Shown here: positions 26,016 to 32,791 of the stretch, in pieces
Layout of the letters: every line of letters starts with the position of its first letter
How positions within the stretch are numbered: position 1 is the first letter of the stretch
NCBI RefSeq assembly: GCF_017301735.1
Contig: NZ_CP071090.1
Coordinates: forward strand, 6,252,001 to 6,316,000
Direction: 5' to 3'
DNA length: 64,000 nt
Source: Pyxidicoccus parkwaysis
Lineage (GTDB): Bacteria > Myxococcota > Myxococcia > Myxococcales > Myxococcaceae
Notes under the pieces: model-generated
The model's database searches: none
What the model was told of the DNA's origin: nothing
What the model saw: only the letters and a program-made list of their open reading frames with translations
Position numbers and translations under genes: made by a program

Positions 26016-26267
26016 CTATGTGCCGGGCCTCTCGGAGGCGGAGACCTCCAGGGCCTTGCCGCCCAGGATGAGGTCCACCGAGACACGAAGGACACCGCAC
26101 AGGCCCACCAGCGTGGGGAGGCTGGGCAGCAACCTGCCGCGCTCCAGGCGACTGAACACCAGCGTCGGTACGTGGATGGCCTCGGCCACCTGGGCCTGCG
26201 ACAGGCCCGCCCGATGCCGGGCGGCGCGAACATGGGTTCCAATCTGCTGGGAGAGCTTCGCGTACAT
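26016..26267 (-). CDS. Small XRE-family HTH regulator
   Basis: 83 residues, almost entirely a Cro/CI-type DNA-binding domain (RAARHRAGLSQAQVAEAI, FSRLERGRLLPSLPTLVGL). It is similar along its length to the N-terminal half of the XRE protein at 25518, so the pair arose by duplication. It is divergent from the kinase gene at 26469 across a 201-base gap, and its operator may lie there. Confidence 0.85.
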   Translation of the reverse strand: MYAKLSQQIGTHVRAARHRAGLSQAQVAEAIHVPTLVFSRLERGRLLPSLPTLVGLCGVLRVSVDLILGGKALEVSASERPGT

Positions 26268-26468
26268 GAGGGGACCTGGGAGAAGGAGGAGACTGCCGCG
26301 TGGGCAGCACTCCGAGCATACAGCTCATCAGGTTCAACGGTAGTATCCGCAAAAGGTTTACCCTTCTCCCGCGCCACTTTCGCAGGGGGAACTCGTACAA
26401 GAGCCGCTACCGGTTGAGAGCATGTCCAGGAACGCCGCCCCCACACGCCCCGCCGAAGGAGAGGACAC

Positions 26469-28451
26469 TTGAGCCCGCGCCTGCATCCCGTCGTCCCTCC
26501 GGGCACGGACATCGGCGGGTACCTCGTGGAGGAGAAGCTGGGAGCCGGGGGCTTCGGCGCCGTGTACCGCGCCCGGCGCGGAGGGCGGCTCTCCGCGCTC
26601 AAGCTCATCCCGCTCTGGGGGTTGGCCGAGTGGGCCGAGCGTGAGGTGGCCATCCTCCTGCGGCTCAAGCACTCCAATCTGGTGCGCATCCGTGGGCACG
26701 GACAGTGGCCGGATGAGGCGCCCCAATACTTCTTCATCGTCATGGACTACGTGGAGGGGCGCCGATTGGACGCGTGGGCCAAGGAGGAGAACCCCTCGGC
26801 CCGCGAGGTCGTGCTCAAGGTGCGCGGCGTGGCGCGCGGGCTGGGCGCCGCGCACCGGGCGAAGGTGGTGCATCGAGACCTGAAGGAGAGCAACGTCATC
26901 GAGCGCGCCTCGGACGGCGAAGCAGTGGTGGTGGACTTCGGCGCGGGCGGGTACGAGAGCGCCCCCAGCATCACCGGCGGAGTGCTGCCACCGGGCACGC
27001 CGGAGTACCGCGCGCCCGAGGCCTGGCGCTTCCAGCAGGAGCACGGAGACGAGCGTGGCCGCTCCTACCAGCCCGGCCCCTCGGATGACTTGTACTCGCT
27101 GGGTGTCGTTCTCTATTGGCTGCTGACAGGCAGGCAGCCCTTCCTCCCGGACGAGGCCGCAGGGGTGGAGGCCGTGCTCAACCGTGCGCCCAAGCCGCCC
27201 CATGTGCTCAACCCGCGCGTCCCCGAGGCCCTGAGTGCCGTGTGCATGCGCCTGCTGGCCAAGGTGCCCGAGGAGCGCCACCCGGACGCCGACGCGCTGT
27301 GCGCGGAGCTGGAGGCCCTGCTGGCCCAGGCGGACGAGTCCTGGGACGTGAAGCTCTGCGACGCCTATGGCCCGGACACCGCCACCACGCTCGCGGAGGT
27401 GCCGCACGCGGGCGAAGACGAGCTGGTGCAGTGGCTGAAGAAGCGCAAAGCCCGGCCCCGTCGGGGGCCGCGTCCGCCACAAGGCGAGGGCGCGCACGAT
27501 CCGGACTCGAACGCGGTGGCCATCCAGGCCGAGCTGCCTCCCCCAGCTCATGCACGCCCCGTCCCCTCGCCTGCGCCGCACCCGGCACGAGCCCGTCACT
27601 TCAATGCTCTGCGCATGGCGATCGGGATGGGTCTGCTGGTGGGCATGAGCGTGGGCGTGCTGGTGCTCGCGCGCAACCTGACGCCCTCCCCTGCTCCTGC
27701 CGCACGTCACGGACTGGAGCGTCATCCCAATGTGGCCATGGACTCACCACCCGCATCTTCCGCGTTCGCGCTCGCGTCCTGGGCTCCCGGCCAGGAAGTG
27801 GCGGCCCCCTGGCTGCCACCGGAAGCTGACGCAGCCGCAGCCGCGCTCGATGGTGCATCCACCCTTGCGGCCGTCGCCCTTTCCGCGACGCTCTCCGAGG
27901 AGAAGGCTTCCGTGAAGATGAAGAAGAACACCGGCGTGTCCCCCGATCCGCAGCGCCCCCGGGTCGGAGCCGTTGGCAAGGCGCTCGGCCTGGGCGTCGC
28001 GGGCTGCATGGCGATGGCCTGCCCTGGTCCTGCTCCCCAGGTGCGCCCGACGCCCCCGCCCGAGGACTGCCCTACAGGGGCCGTTGAGGCCATGGAAGAA
28101 CTCGGCCTTTTCACCCGAGAGAAGCCTTTGACCACCTTCCACCTGAGCGCCATTGACGCCAGCAACATCAAGGTCCGCGAGGGCACAACCACGGTTCGCA
28201 TGGGGGAGCAGTGGGGACGCATGCCGCCGGGGACTCTGTTCTCCGGGCAGCTCCTCGTCGGCCCGGAGCGGGTCTACGGACGGCTCACCGAGGCGCGTAC
28301 TCTTAAGAATGAGCGCATCCCTGTCTGCGTGCAGTTCGTCGACCCCAAGGACGGCCGCATCGGGCTCCTGAAGATGGAGCCCACGAGTGATTCCGGCACG
28401 GCCATCGTCTACTCCAGCCTGGATTTGAAGGCCGTGCGCCGCTTCGAGTGA
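26469..28451 (+). CDS. Membrane Ser/Thr protein kinase
   Basis: 660 residues from TTG 26469 with GGAG and AGGA upstream. The kinase domain is complete: GAGGFGAV loop, ALKLI lysine, VVHRDLKESN, VVDFGAG and DDLYSLGVVLYWLLTG. A Pro/Arg-rich linker is followed by one transmembrane helix (GMGLLVGMSVGVLVLA, about residue 380). A C-terminal extracytoplasmic domain of about 130 residues ends the protein. The gene for a secreted DUF2381 protein starts nine bases later, so the C-terminal domain may interact with it. The ligand is unknown. Confidence 0.9.
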   Translation: MSPRLHPVVPPGTDIGGYLVEEKLGAGGFGAVYRARRGGRLSALKLIPLWGLAEWAEREVAILLRLKHSNLVRIRGHGQWPDEAPQYFFIVMDYVEGRRLDAWAKEENPSAREVVLKVRGVARGLGAAHRAKVVHRDLKESNVIERASDGEAVVVDFGAGGYESAPSITGGVLPPGTPEYRAPEAWRFQQEHGDERGRSYQPGPSDDLYSLGVVLYWLLTGRQPFLPDEAAGVEAVLNRAPKPPHVLNPRVPEALSAVCMRLLAKVPEERHPDADALCAELEALLAQADESWDVKLCDAYGPDTATTLAEVPHAGEDELVQWLKKRKARPRRGPRPPQGEGAHDPDSNAVAIQAELPPPAHARPVPSPAPHPARARHFNALRMAIGMGLLVGMSVGVLVLARNLTPSPAPAARHGLERHPNVAMDSPPASSAFALASWAPGQEVAAPWLPPEADAAAAALDGASTLAAVALSATLSEEKASVKMKKNTGVSPDPQRPRVGAVGKALGLGVAGCMAMACPGPAPQVRPTPPPEDCPTGAVEAMEELGLFTREKPLTTFHLSAIDASNIKVREGTTTVRMGEQWGRMPPGTLFSGQLLVGPERVYGRLTEARTLKNERIPVCVQFVDPKDGRIGLLKMEPTSDSGTAIVYSSLDLKAVRRFE

Positions 28452-28460
28452 GAACCGAAC

Positions 28461-29390
28461 GTGCCCTCGTTGCCCATCGCCTTTCTCGTGGTGGTCTTGC
28501 TCGCGTCTGGAGCCGCGACCGCCCAACCCCATCCCATGGCCTCGGGTCTCGGGGTGCGTCACATCGAGCTCCCGACCGAGAGCACCGAGGCGACGCCGAC
28601 GCCCGAGGTCCAGATAAGCCCGCGCATGTCCACCACGTTCGAGTTCGACTCAGCCATCGACCCGGCGAAGGTCGTGCTCGAAGGTGAGAAGCGCTTCTCG
28701 CTCGTGGACCTCGGGCAAAGCACGCTCCGGCTGGTGCCCTCGGAGCAGCTCCTGCCCGGCGAGCGCCTGCGGCTGACGGTACGCTTCCAGGACGGTTCGG
28801 TTCCCCTCGGTGCAGCCTTCGTGCTCGTCGCCCACCCCGCGCGCACCGAGCGCGTCGTCGAGGTATGGCGCCAGCCGCGCACGGCGGAGTCCTACCAGCA
28901 GGAGGCGAAGGAGGCCCGGGCGGAGACCCAGCAGTGCCACGACGAGAACGCACGGCTGCGGGCGGAGCAGCAGGGACCGGGCGGCATCGCGGGCCTCCTG
29001 GCCAACGGCGTCATTGAAGGTGAGAAGGGCGTTGATGCGAAGCTCCTCTACGTCAACACGGAGGTCCGTCAGCATCCCGGCAATGCCCTCCGGACACACC
29101 GGGCTTGGAGCTATCGCGCCCCTACCCGCGTGGCCGTGGCGGTGGATCTTGAGAACCCGGACGCCGAGCACCCCTGGACGGAGGAAGGCGCATCGCTGGT
29201 GAGCAGGGCGGGCGCACCCCTGAAAATTCTGAGGGTCTGGCAGAAGGCCCCCATCTCTCACTATCCGTTCGGCCGCGTCGTGGTGGAAGCGGAAGCGACG
29301 CCGGACGCAGCGTTGGGGCCGTTCACGCTCAAGCTGTGGGGACCGGGCGGGCTGCGCACGATCACGCTCTCCGGCGTCACGTTCCCGTAG
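28461..29390 (+). CDS. DUF2381-family (TIGR02268) secreted protein
   Basis: 309 residues with a GTG start and a signal peptide (IAFLVVVLLASGAATAQ). It matches the Myxococcus paralogous family TIGR02268/DUF2381: an N-terminal HIELPTESTE-type strand, an LVDLGQSTLRLVPSEQLLPGE-type middle and a C-terminal beta-domain. Members are commonly encoded beside Ser/Thr kinases, as here with nine bases between genes. The function is not known. A ligand for the kinase's outer domain is a guess. Confidence 0.85.
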   Translation: MPSLPIAFLVVVLLASGAATAQPHPMASGLGVRHIELPTESTEATPTPEVQISPRMSTTFEFDSAIDPAKVVLEGEKRFSLVDLGQSTLRLVPSEQLLPGERLRLTVRFQDGSVPLGAAFVLVAHPARTERVVEVWRQPRTAESYQQEAKEARAETQQCHDENARLRAEQQGPGGIAGLLANGVIEGEKGVDAKLLYVNTEVRQHPGNALRTHRAWSYRAPTRVAVAVDLENPDAEHPWTEEGASLVSRAGAPLKILRVWQKAPISHYPFGRVVVEAEATPDAALGPFTLKLWGPGGLRTITLSGVTFP

Positions 29391-29582
29391 GCACACGGTC
29401 AACCCCACGCGCTCGCCCCAGCACCGACTCAGTCTGGAGCACCTGTCAGCTCTATCCGGTCATCCCATTGGACGAGCACCTGCACACGGATGTCAGTGCC
29501 GTTGCCCCATCGATTCGCCATTCCATCACGCAGTCGTATACAGACTGAGGGGCGGTGGTTGAGCACACAGTCCTACGAGGTC
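29391..29582 (+). pseudogene. Decayed 3' part of an unknown gene upstream of the DUF2019 array
   Basis: No intact gene, but two frames look protein-like. One reads VIPLDEHLHTDVSAVAPS up to a stop at 29548. The next, shifted by one base, reads EGRWLSTQSYEVQREL and runs into the C-terminal tail that precedes the first DUF2019 gene. I infer the broken 3' end of a gene that once sat directly upstream of the immunity-like gene. Confidence 0.4.
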
Positions 29583-29636
29583 CAACGCGAGCTCGATCTG
29601 TTGGCCATTGAGAACGTGGAGAAGAGGGCCTGGTGA
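29583..29636 (+). repeat. Upstream-gene tail copy 1
   Basis: Encodes QRELDLLAIENVEKRAW and a TGA overlapping the DUF2019 ATG (TGATG). Copies 2 and 3 (29989-30045 and 30395-30448) carry the same QR-x-F/L-x-LLAIEN core. Confidence 0.65.
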
Positions 29637-29986
29637 TGACGTTGGAGGAACTGGTCGAGCAGTTCGCTCGGAATGTCGCGGCCCAGACTGATGCCATTCA
29701 TCGAGGAGATTCCAGGACGGGGAACAAGCACGCCAAGCAGTACACCGCCGCGCTTCAGGCGCTACGCGCGCAGGGGGACACCGGGCGAGACGCCCTCGCC
29801 GTACTGCTGAAGCATCCGCGTACGGACGTTCGCGCCATGGCGGCTGCATTTCTGCTCCGCTACCGGACGGAAGAAGCCAAGTCGGTACTGGAAGCAGCAA
29901 CGAACGAGGGAGGGGTTGCCGCCATCGGAGCGCTCATGACACTACGACGCTGGAAGGACGGCACCTGGGCGCTCGATCCGGAGTAG
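29636..29986 (+). CDS. DUF2019-family protein, array copy 1
   Basis: 116 residues starting at ATG 29636, with GTG 29633 as the alternative. The sequence is all-helical and HEAT-like (LEELVEQFARNVAAQTDAI, VRAMAAAFLLRYRTEEAKSVL) and ends ALDPE. This matches DUF2019 as known from bacterial polymorphic-toxin and immunity neighbourhoods, though its function is not established. Its 5' two thirds are nearly identical in bases to copy 3, so the duplication or gene conversion is recent. The start overlaps the stop of a vestigial upstream tail, indicating past translational coupling. Confidence 0.75.
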   Translation: MTLEELVEQFARNVAAQTDAIHRGDSRTGNKHAKQYTAALQALRAQGDTGRDALAVLLKHPRTDVRAMAAAFLLRYRTEEAKSVLEAATNEGGVAAIGALMTLRRWKDGTWALDPE

Positions 29987-29988
29987 GC

Positions 29989-30045
29989 CAACGCGAGTTC
30001 GGGTTGCTGGCCATCGAGAACTTCACGAAGGGGTTCTGGAGATGA
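29989..30045 (+). repeat. Upstream-gene tail copy 2
   Basis: Encodes QREFGLLAIENFTKGFWR and a TGA inside the next gene's ATG (ATGA). It starts three bases after the previous DUF2019 stop, at the same TAGGCCAACG junction as copy 3. Confidence 0.65.
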
Positions 30046-30392
30046 AACTGGAGGAGCTTGTCGAGCAGTTCGCCCAGAACGTCGTCGCACAGAACGAGGC
30101 CATCTTCCGGGGCGACGCCAAGATCGGGAACAAGCATGCCAGGAAGTACGGTGCCGCCGTCGATAAGCTCCTGGCCCATGGCAATGCCGGGCGTGATGCT
30201 CTCGCCGTGTTGCTCAAGCATGAGCGAATGGACGTGCGTGTGATGGCTGCCGCACATCTGCTCCGTTATCGGACGGCCGAGGCGAAAGCAGTTCTGGAAG
30301 AAGCAGCCAATGGGGAAGGGCTGGTCCCGTTCGGAGCCCAGCAGGCATTGAAGCGCTGGGAAGAAGGCACCTGGACGCTCGATCCGGATTAG
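30042..30392 (+). CDS. DUF2019-family protein, array copy 2
   Basis: 116 residues, same fold and length as its neighbours but the most divergent copy (LEELVEQFAQNVVAQNEAIF, VRVMAAAHLLRYRTAEAKAVL, ending TLDPD). GGAG lies within the sequence just before ATG. It starts inside the stop codon of tail copy 2. If these are immunity proteins, divergence here could give a different specificity. Confidence 0.75.
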   Translation: MKLEELVEQFAQNVVAQNEAIFRGDAKIGNKHARKYGAAVDKLLAHGNAGRDALAVLLKHERMDVRVMAAAHLLRYRTAEAKAVLEEAANGEGLVPFGAQQALKRWEEGTWTLDPD

Positions 30393-30394
30393 GC

Positions 30395-30448
30395 CAACGA
30401 GCGTTCGAGTTGTTGGCCATTGAGAACGTGAAGAAGAGGGTCTGGTGA
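30395..30448 (+). repeat. Upstream-gene tail copy 3
   Basis: Encodes QRAFELLAIENVKKRVW and a TGA overlapping the next ATG by one base. It is closest to copy 1 around the ENV-x-KR-x-W end. Confidence 0.65.
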
Positions 30449-30798
30449 TGACGTTGGAAGAACTGGTCGAGCAGTTCGCTCGGAATGTCGCGGCCCAGAC
30501 TGATGCCATTCATCGAGGAGACTCCAGGACGGGGAACAAGCACGCCAGGCAGTACACCGCCGCGCTTCAGGCGCTACGCGCGCAGGGGGACACCGGGCGA
30601 AACGCCCTCGCCGTCCTGCTAAAGCATCCGCGTACGGATGTTCGCGCCATGGCGGCTGGGTTCTTGCTCCGCTACCGGACGGCGGAAGCCAAGTCCGTGT
30701 TGGAGGCTGCGGCGAAGGAAGGCGGCATCGGCGCCCTCGACGCAATCATGACCTTGAGACACTGGGAGAACGGAACCTGGACGCTCGACCTGGAGTAA
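30448..30798 (+). CDS. DUF2019-family protein, array copy 3
   Basis: 116 residues from ATG 30448 (GTG 30445 possible). The first two thirds are nearly identical to copy 1 in DNA. The last third differs (FLLRYRTAEAKSVLEAA, ending TLDLE), so copies 1 and 3 are recombinants. No further copy follows. The next gene, an oxidoreductase, begins 40 bases later and is unrelated. Confidence 0.75.
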   Translation: MTLEELVEQFARNVAAQTDAIHRGDSRTGNKHARQYTAALQALRAQGDTGRNALAVLLKHPRTDVRAMAAGFLLRYRTAEAKSVLEAAAKEGGIGALDAIMTLRHWENGTWTLDLE

Positions 30799-30838
30799 CC
30801 CGCCTCGAATGGTCTCGTTCACGAGGGCCTGAAGCTCC

Positions 30839-32335
30839 ATGACCCGTGGCAGCTCAGTGTCGAGCACCTGGTACGACGCAGTGGTAGTAGGCGCGGGCTT
30901 CGGCGGGCTCGCCACGGCGCTGGAGTTGACGCGGCGGGGCGCGCGCGTGGCGCTGTGCGAGACGCTGAACTACCCCGGCGGCTGCGCCAGCACCTTCCGC
31001 CGCGAGGGCCATGCCTTCGAGGCCGGTGCCACGCTATTCTCTGGCTTCGAGCCACACCAGCTCTTCGGCCGCTGGATTCGCGAGCACGGCATGCCCGTGA
31101 CCGTAGATTGGCTGGACCCGGTGGTGGAGTTGCGCACGCCGGACCTGCGGCTGCCGGTACACCGGGACAAGGCACGGTTCATCGAGTCGCTGTGTGCCCT
31201 GCCCGGTGCGCCCGTCGATGGCATCCGCCGGCTGTTCGCGTTGCAGGCCCAGGTGGCCGAAGCGTTGTGGCCGCTGTTCGATGACCCGACGCTGCTGCCG
31301 CCGTTGAATGTGCGGGCCCTGCTACGCCACTCGGGACGAGCTCTTCAGTACGCGCCGCTGCTGCGGTGGATGGGACGTCCACTGGGCTCAGTGCTAGAGA
31401 AGCTCGGGCTCATGGGCTTCGCGCCGCTGCGCACGTATCTGGATGCTCTCTGTCAAATCACCGTGCAGTGCAGCGCGGCCGAAGCCGAGGCGCCCTTCGC
31501 GCTCGCGGCGATGGACTACTACTGGCGCGGCACGGGCCATGTGCGCGGCGGCATCGGCAAGCTGGCGGAGGCGATGGCGCATGCGGTGGAGGCGCGCGGC
31601 GGCACCGTGCTGCTGGCCAACCGGGTGAAGTCCATCACCCAGGTGCCGGGTGGCTGGAGCGTGGCGTCGCGCAAGGGCGAACTGCGAGCGCGGAACGTCG
31701 TGGCCAACCTGCTGCCGCGAGGCGTGCTCCGGTTGCTCGGAATGACAGTGGACCAGTTGCCCGGACTCGGCGCGATGTCCGAGCGCATCGCCGAAGGCTG
31801 GGGCGCGGCGATGCTCTACCTCGTGGTGAAGGCTCCGGAACACGAGAGCGGCAGCGCGCACCACCTGGAGCTGGTTCGGGACACTCGCGCGCCCTTCATC
31901 GAAGGCAATCACCTGTTCATGTCCATCAGCGGCGCGGCGGACGAAGGCAGAGCGCCTGAAGGCCACCGCACGGTGACGGTGTCCACCCACGTTCCGCTGA
32001 AAACGCTGGCGCACCTGCCAGCAGCGGAACAGGGCGCATACCTCTCTGGCATCCAGACGCGCATGCACCAGGGACTGGAGCAGCTCGCCCCCGAGTGGAT
32101 GGCCGGGCTCACGCACACGATGACGGCGTCACCGCGCACGTATCAACGCTTCACGCAGCGGGAAGGTGGCGCGGTCGGCGGAGTCCCCCGGCGCGCGGGA
32201 CTGGACAACTACCGGAACCTGGGCCCCGTGCAGGTCATGGATGGACTGTGGCTCGTCGGGGACTCGGTGTTCCCCGGTCAGAGCACATTGGCCACGGCGG
32301 TGGGCGGAGTCCGCACGGCCGCCCGCATCACCTGA
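30839..32335 (+). CDS. FAD-dependent oxidoreductase, CrtI/CrtISO-like
   Basis: 498 residues. The N-terminal dinucleotide-binding fold is clear (DAVVVGAGFGGLATALELTRRG, CETLNYPGGCASTF) and the C-terminal FAD motif is GLWLVGDSVFPGQSTLATAVGG. It belongs to the phytoene desaturase / carotenoid isomerase superfamily of flavoproteins. No other carotenoid genes are nearby, so the substrate could be any polyene or lipid-like molecule. Confidence 0.88.
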   Translation: MTRGSSVSSTWYDAVVVGAGFGGLATALELTRRGARVALCETLNYPGGCASTFRREGHAFEAGATLFSGFEPHQLFGRWIREHGMPVTVDWLDPVVELRTPDLRLPVHRDKARFIESLCALPGAPVDGIRRLFALQAQVAEALWPLFDDPTLLPPLNVRALLRHSGRALQYAPLLRWMGRPLGSVLEKLGLMGFAPLRTYLDALCQITVQCSAAEAEAPFALAAMDYYWRGTGHVRGGIGKLAEAMAHAVEARGGTVLLANRVKSITQVPGGWSVASRKGELRARNVVANLLPRGVLRLLGMTVDQLPGLGAMSERIAEGWGAAMLYLVVKAPEHESGSAHHLELVRDTRAPFIEGNHLFMSISGAADEGRAPEGHRTVTVSTHVPLKTLAHLPAAEQGAYLSGIQTRMHQGLEQLAPEWMAGLTHTMTASPRTYQRFTQREGGAVGGVPRRAGLDNYRNLGPVQVMDGLWLVGDSVFPGQSTLATAVGGVRTAARIT

Positions 32336-32494
32336 CTCCCGACAGCACCTCCGGTCTCCGCCCGCATGGTATTGGCCACAACCGCAACGGAGTCGAGACG
32401 ACAGCGACATGGTTCTCGCCTCCGCCCGCATGGTGATGTCTGGGATTGACTGGTATTCTTTCCGCGCAGTCCCCCTGATGAAAGGCTGGTCACC

Positions 32495-32749
32495 ATGTCG
32501 AAGTGGCTTGCAGTCACCCTGGGCGCGGTCATCGGACTCGGCGTTGGCATCTCTCCCATTGGGAAGGCAGAAGCGCAGGAGGCCCCAGGCTATGCGGGCC
32601 CCTGCTACCTGCACCTCATCTGCGACAACGGCATGTCCCTGGAATGCTCAGGCGCGTGGGAATGCGACTACCGGACGGATGCTCCGGGCAGCCCGGGCTG
32701 GATCAAGTGCGATGGCGCGGGTTGGGCCTGCAACGGAGACATCTGGTAG
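32495..32749 (+). CDS. Small secreted Cys-rich protein
   Basis: 84 residues with a signal peptide of about 28 residues ending AEAQ. The mature 56 residues have six cysteines (CYLHLIC, LEC, WEC, IKC, WAC), compatible with three disulfides. An AAAGG-like ribosome site lies 11 bases upstream. It is not recognised as a named family. Of the same general type as the gene at 2998, but not alignable by eye. Confidence 0.7.
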   Translation: MSKWLAVTLGAVIGLGVGISPIGKAEAQEAPGYAGPCYLHLICDNGMSLECSGAWECDYRTDAPGSPGWIKCDGAGWACNGDIW

Positions 32750-32791
32750 CGGAGCTCCTGAAGGCGCTGGATGACCGTTGCTCCAGCGCCG

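Noticed and set aside
26268..26468. XRE operator in the divergent gap (AAAGGTTTACCCTT)
   Set aside because: Only a weak, imperfect palindrome, not repeated elsewhere in the gap.
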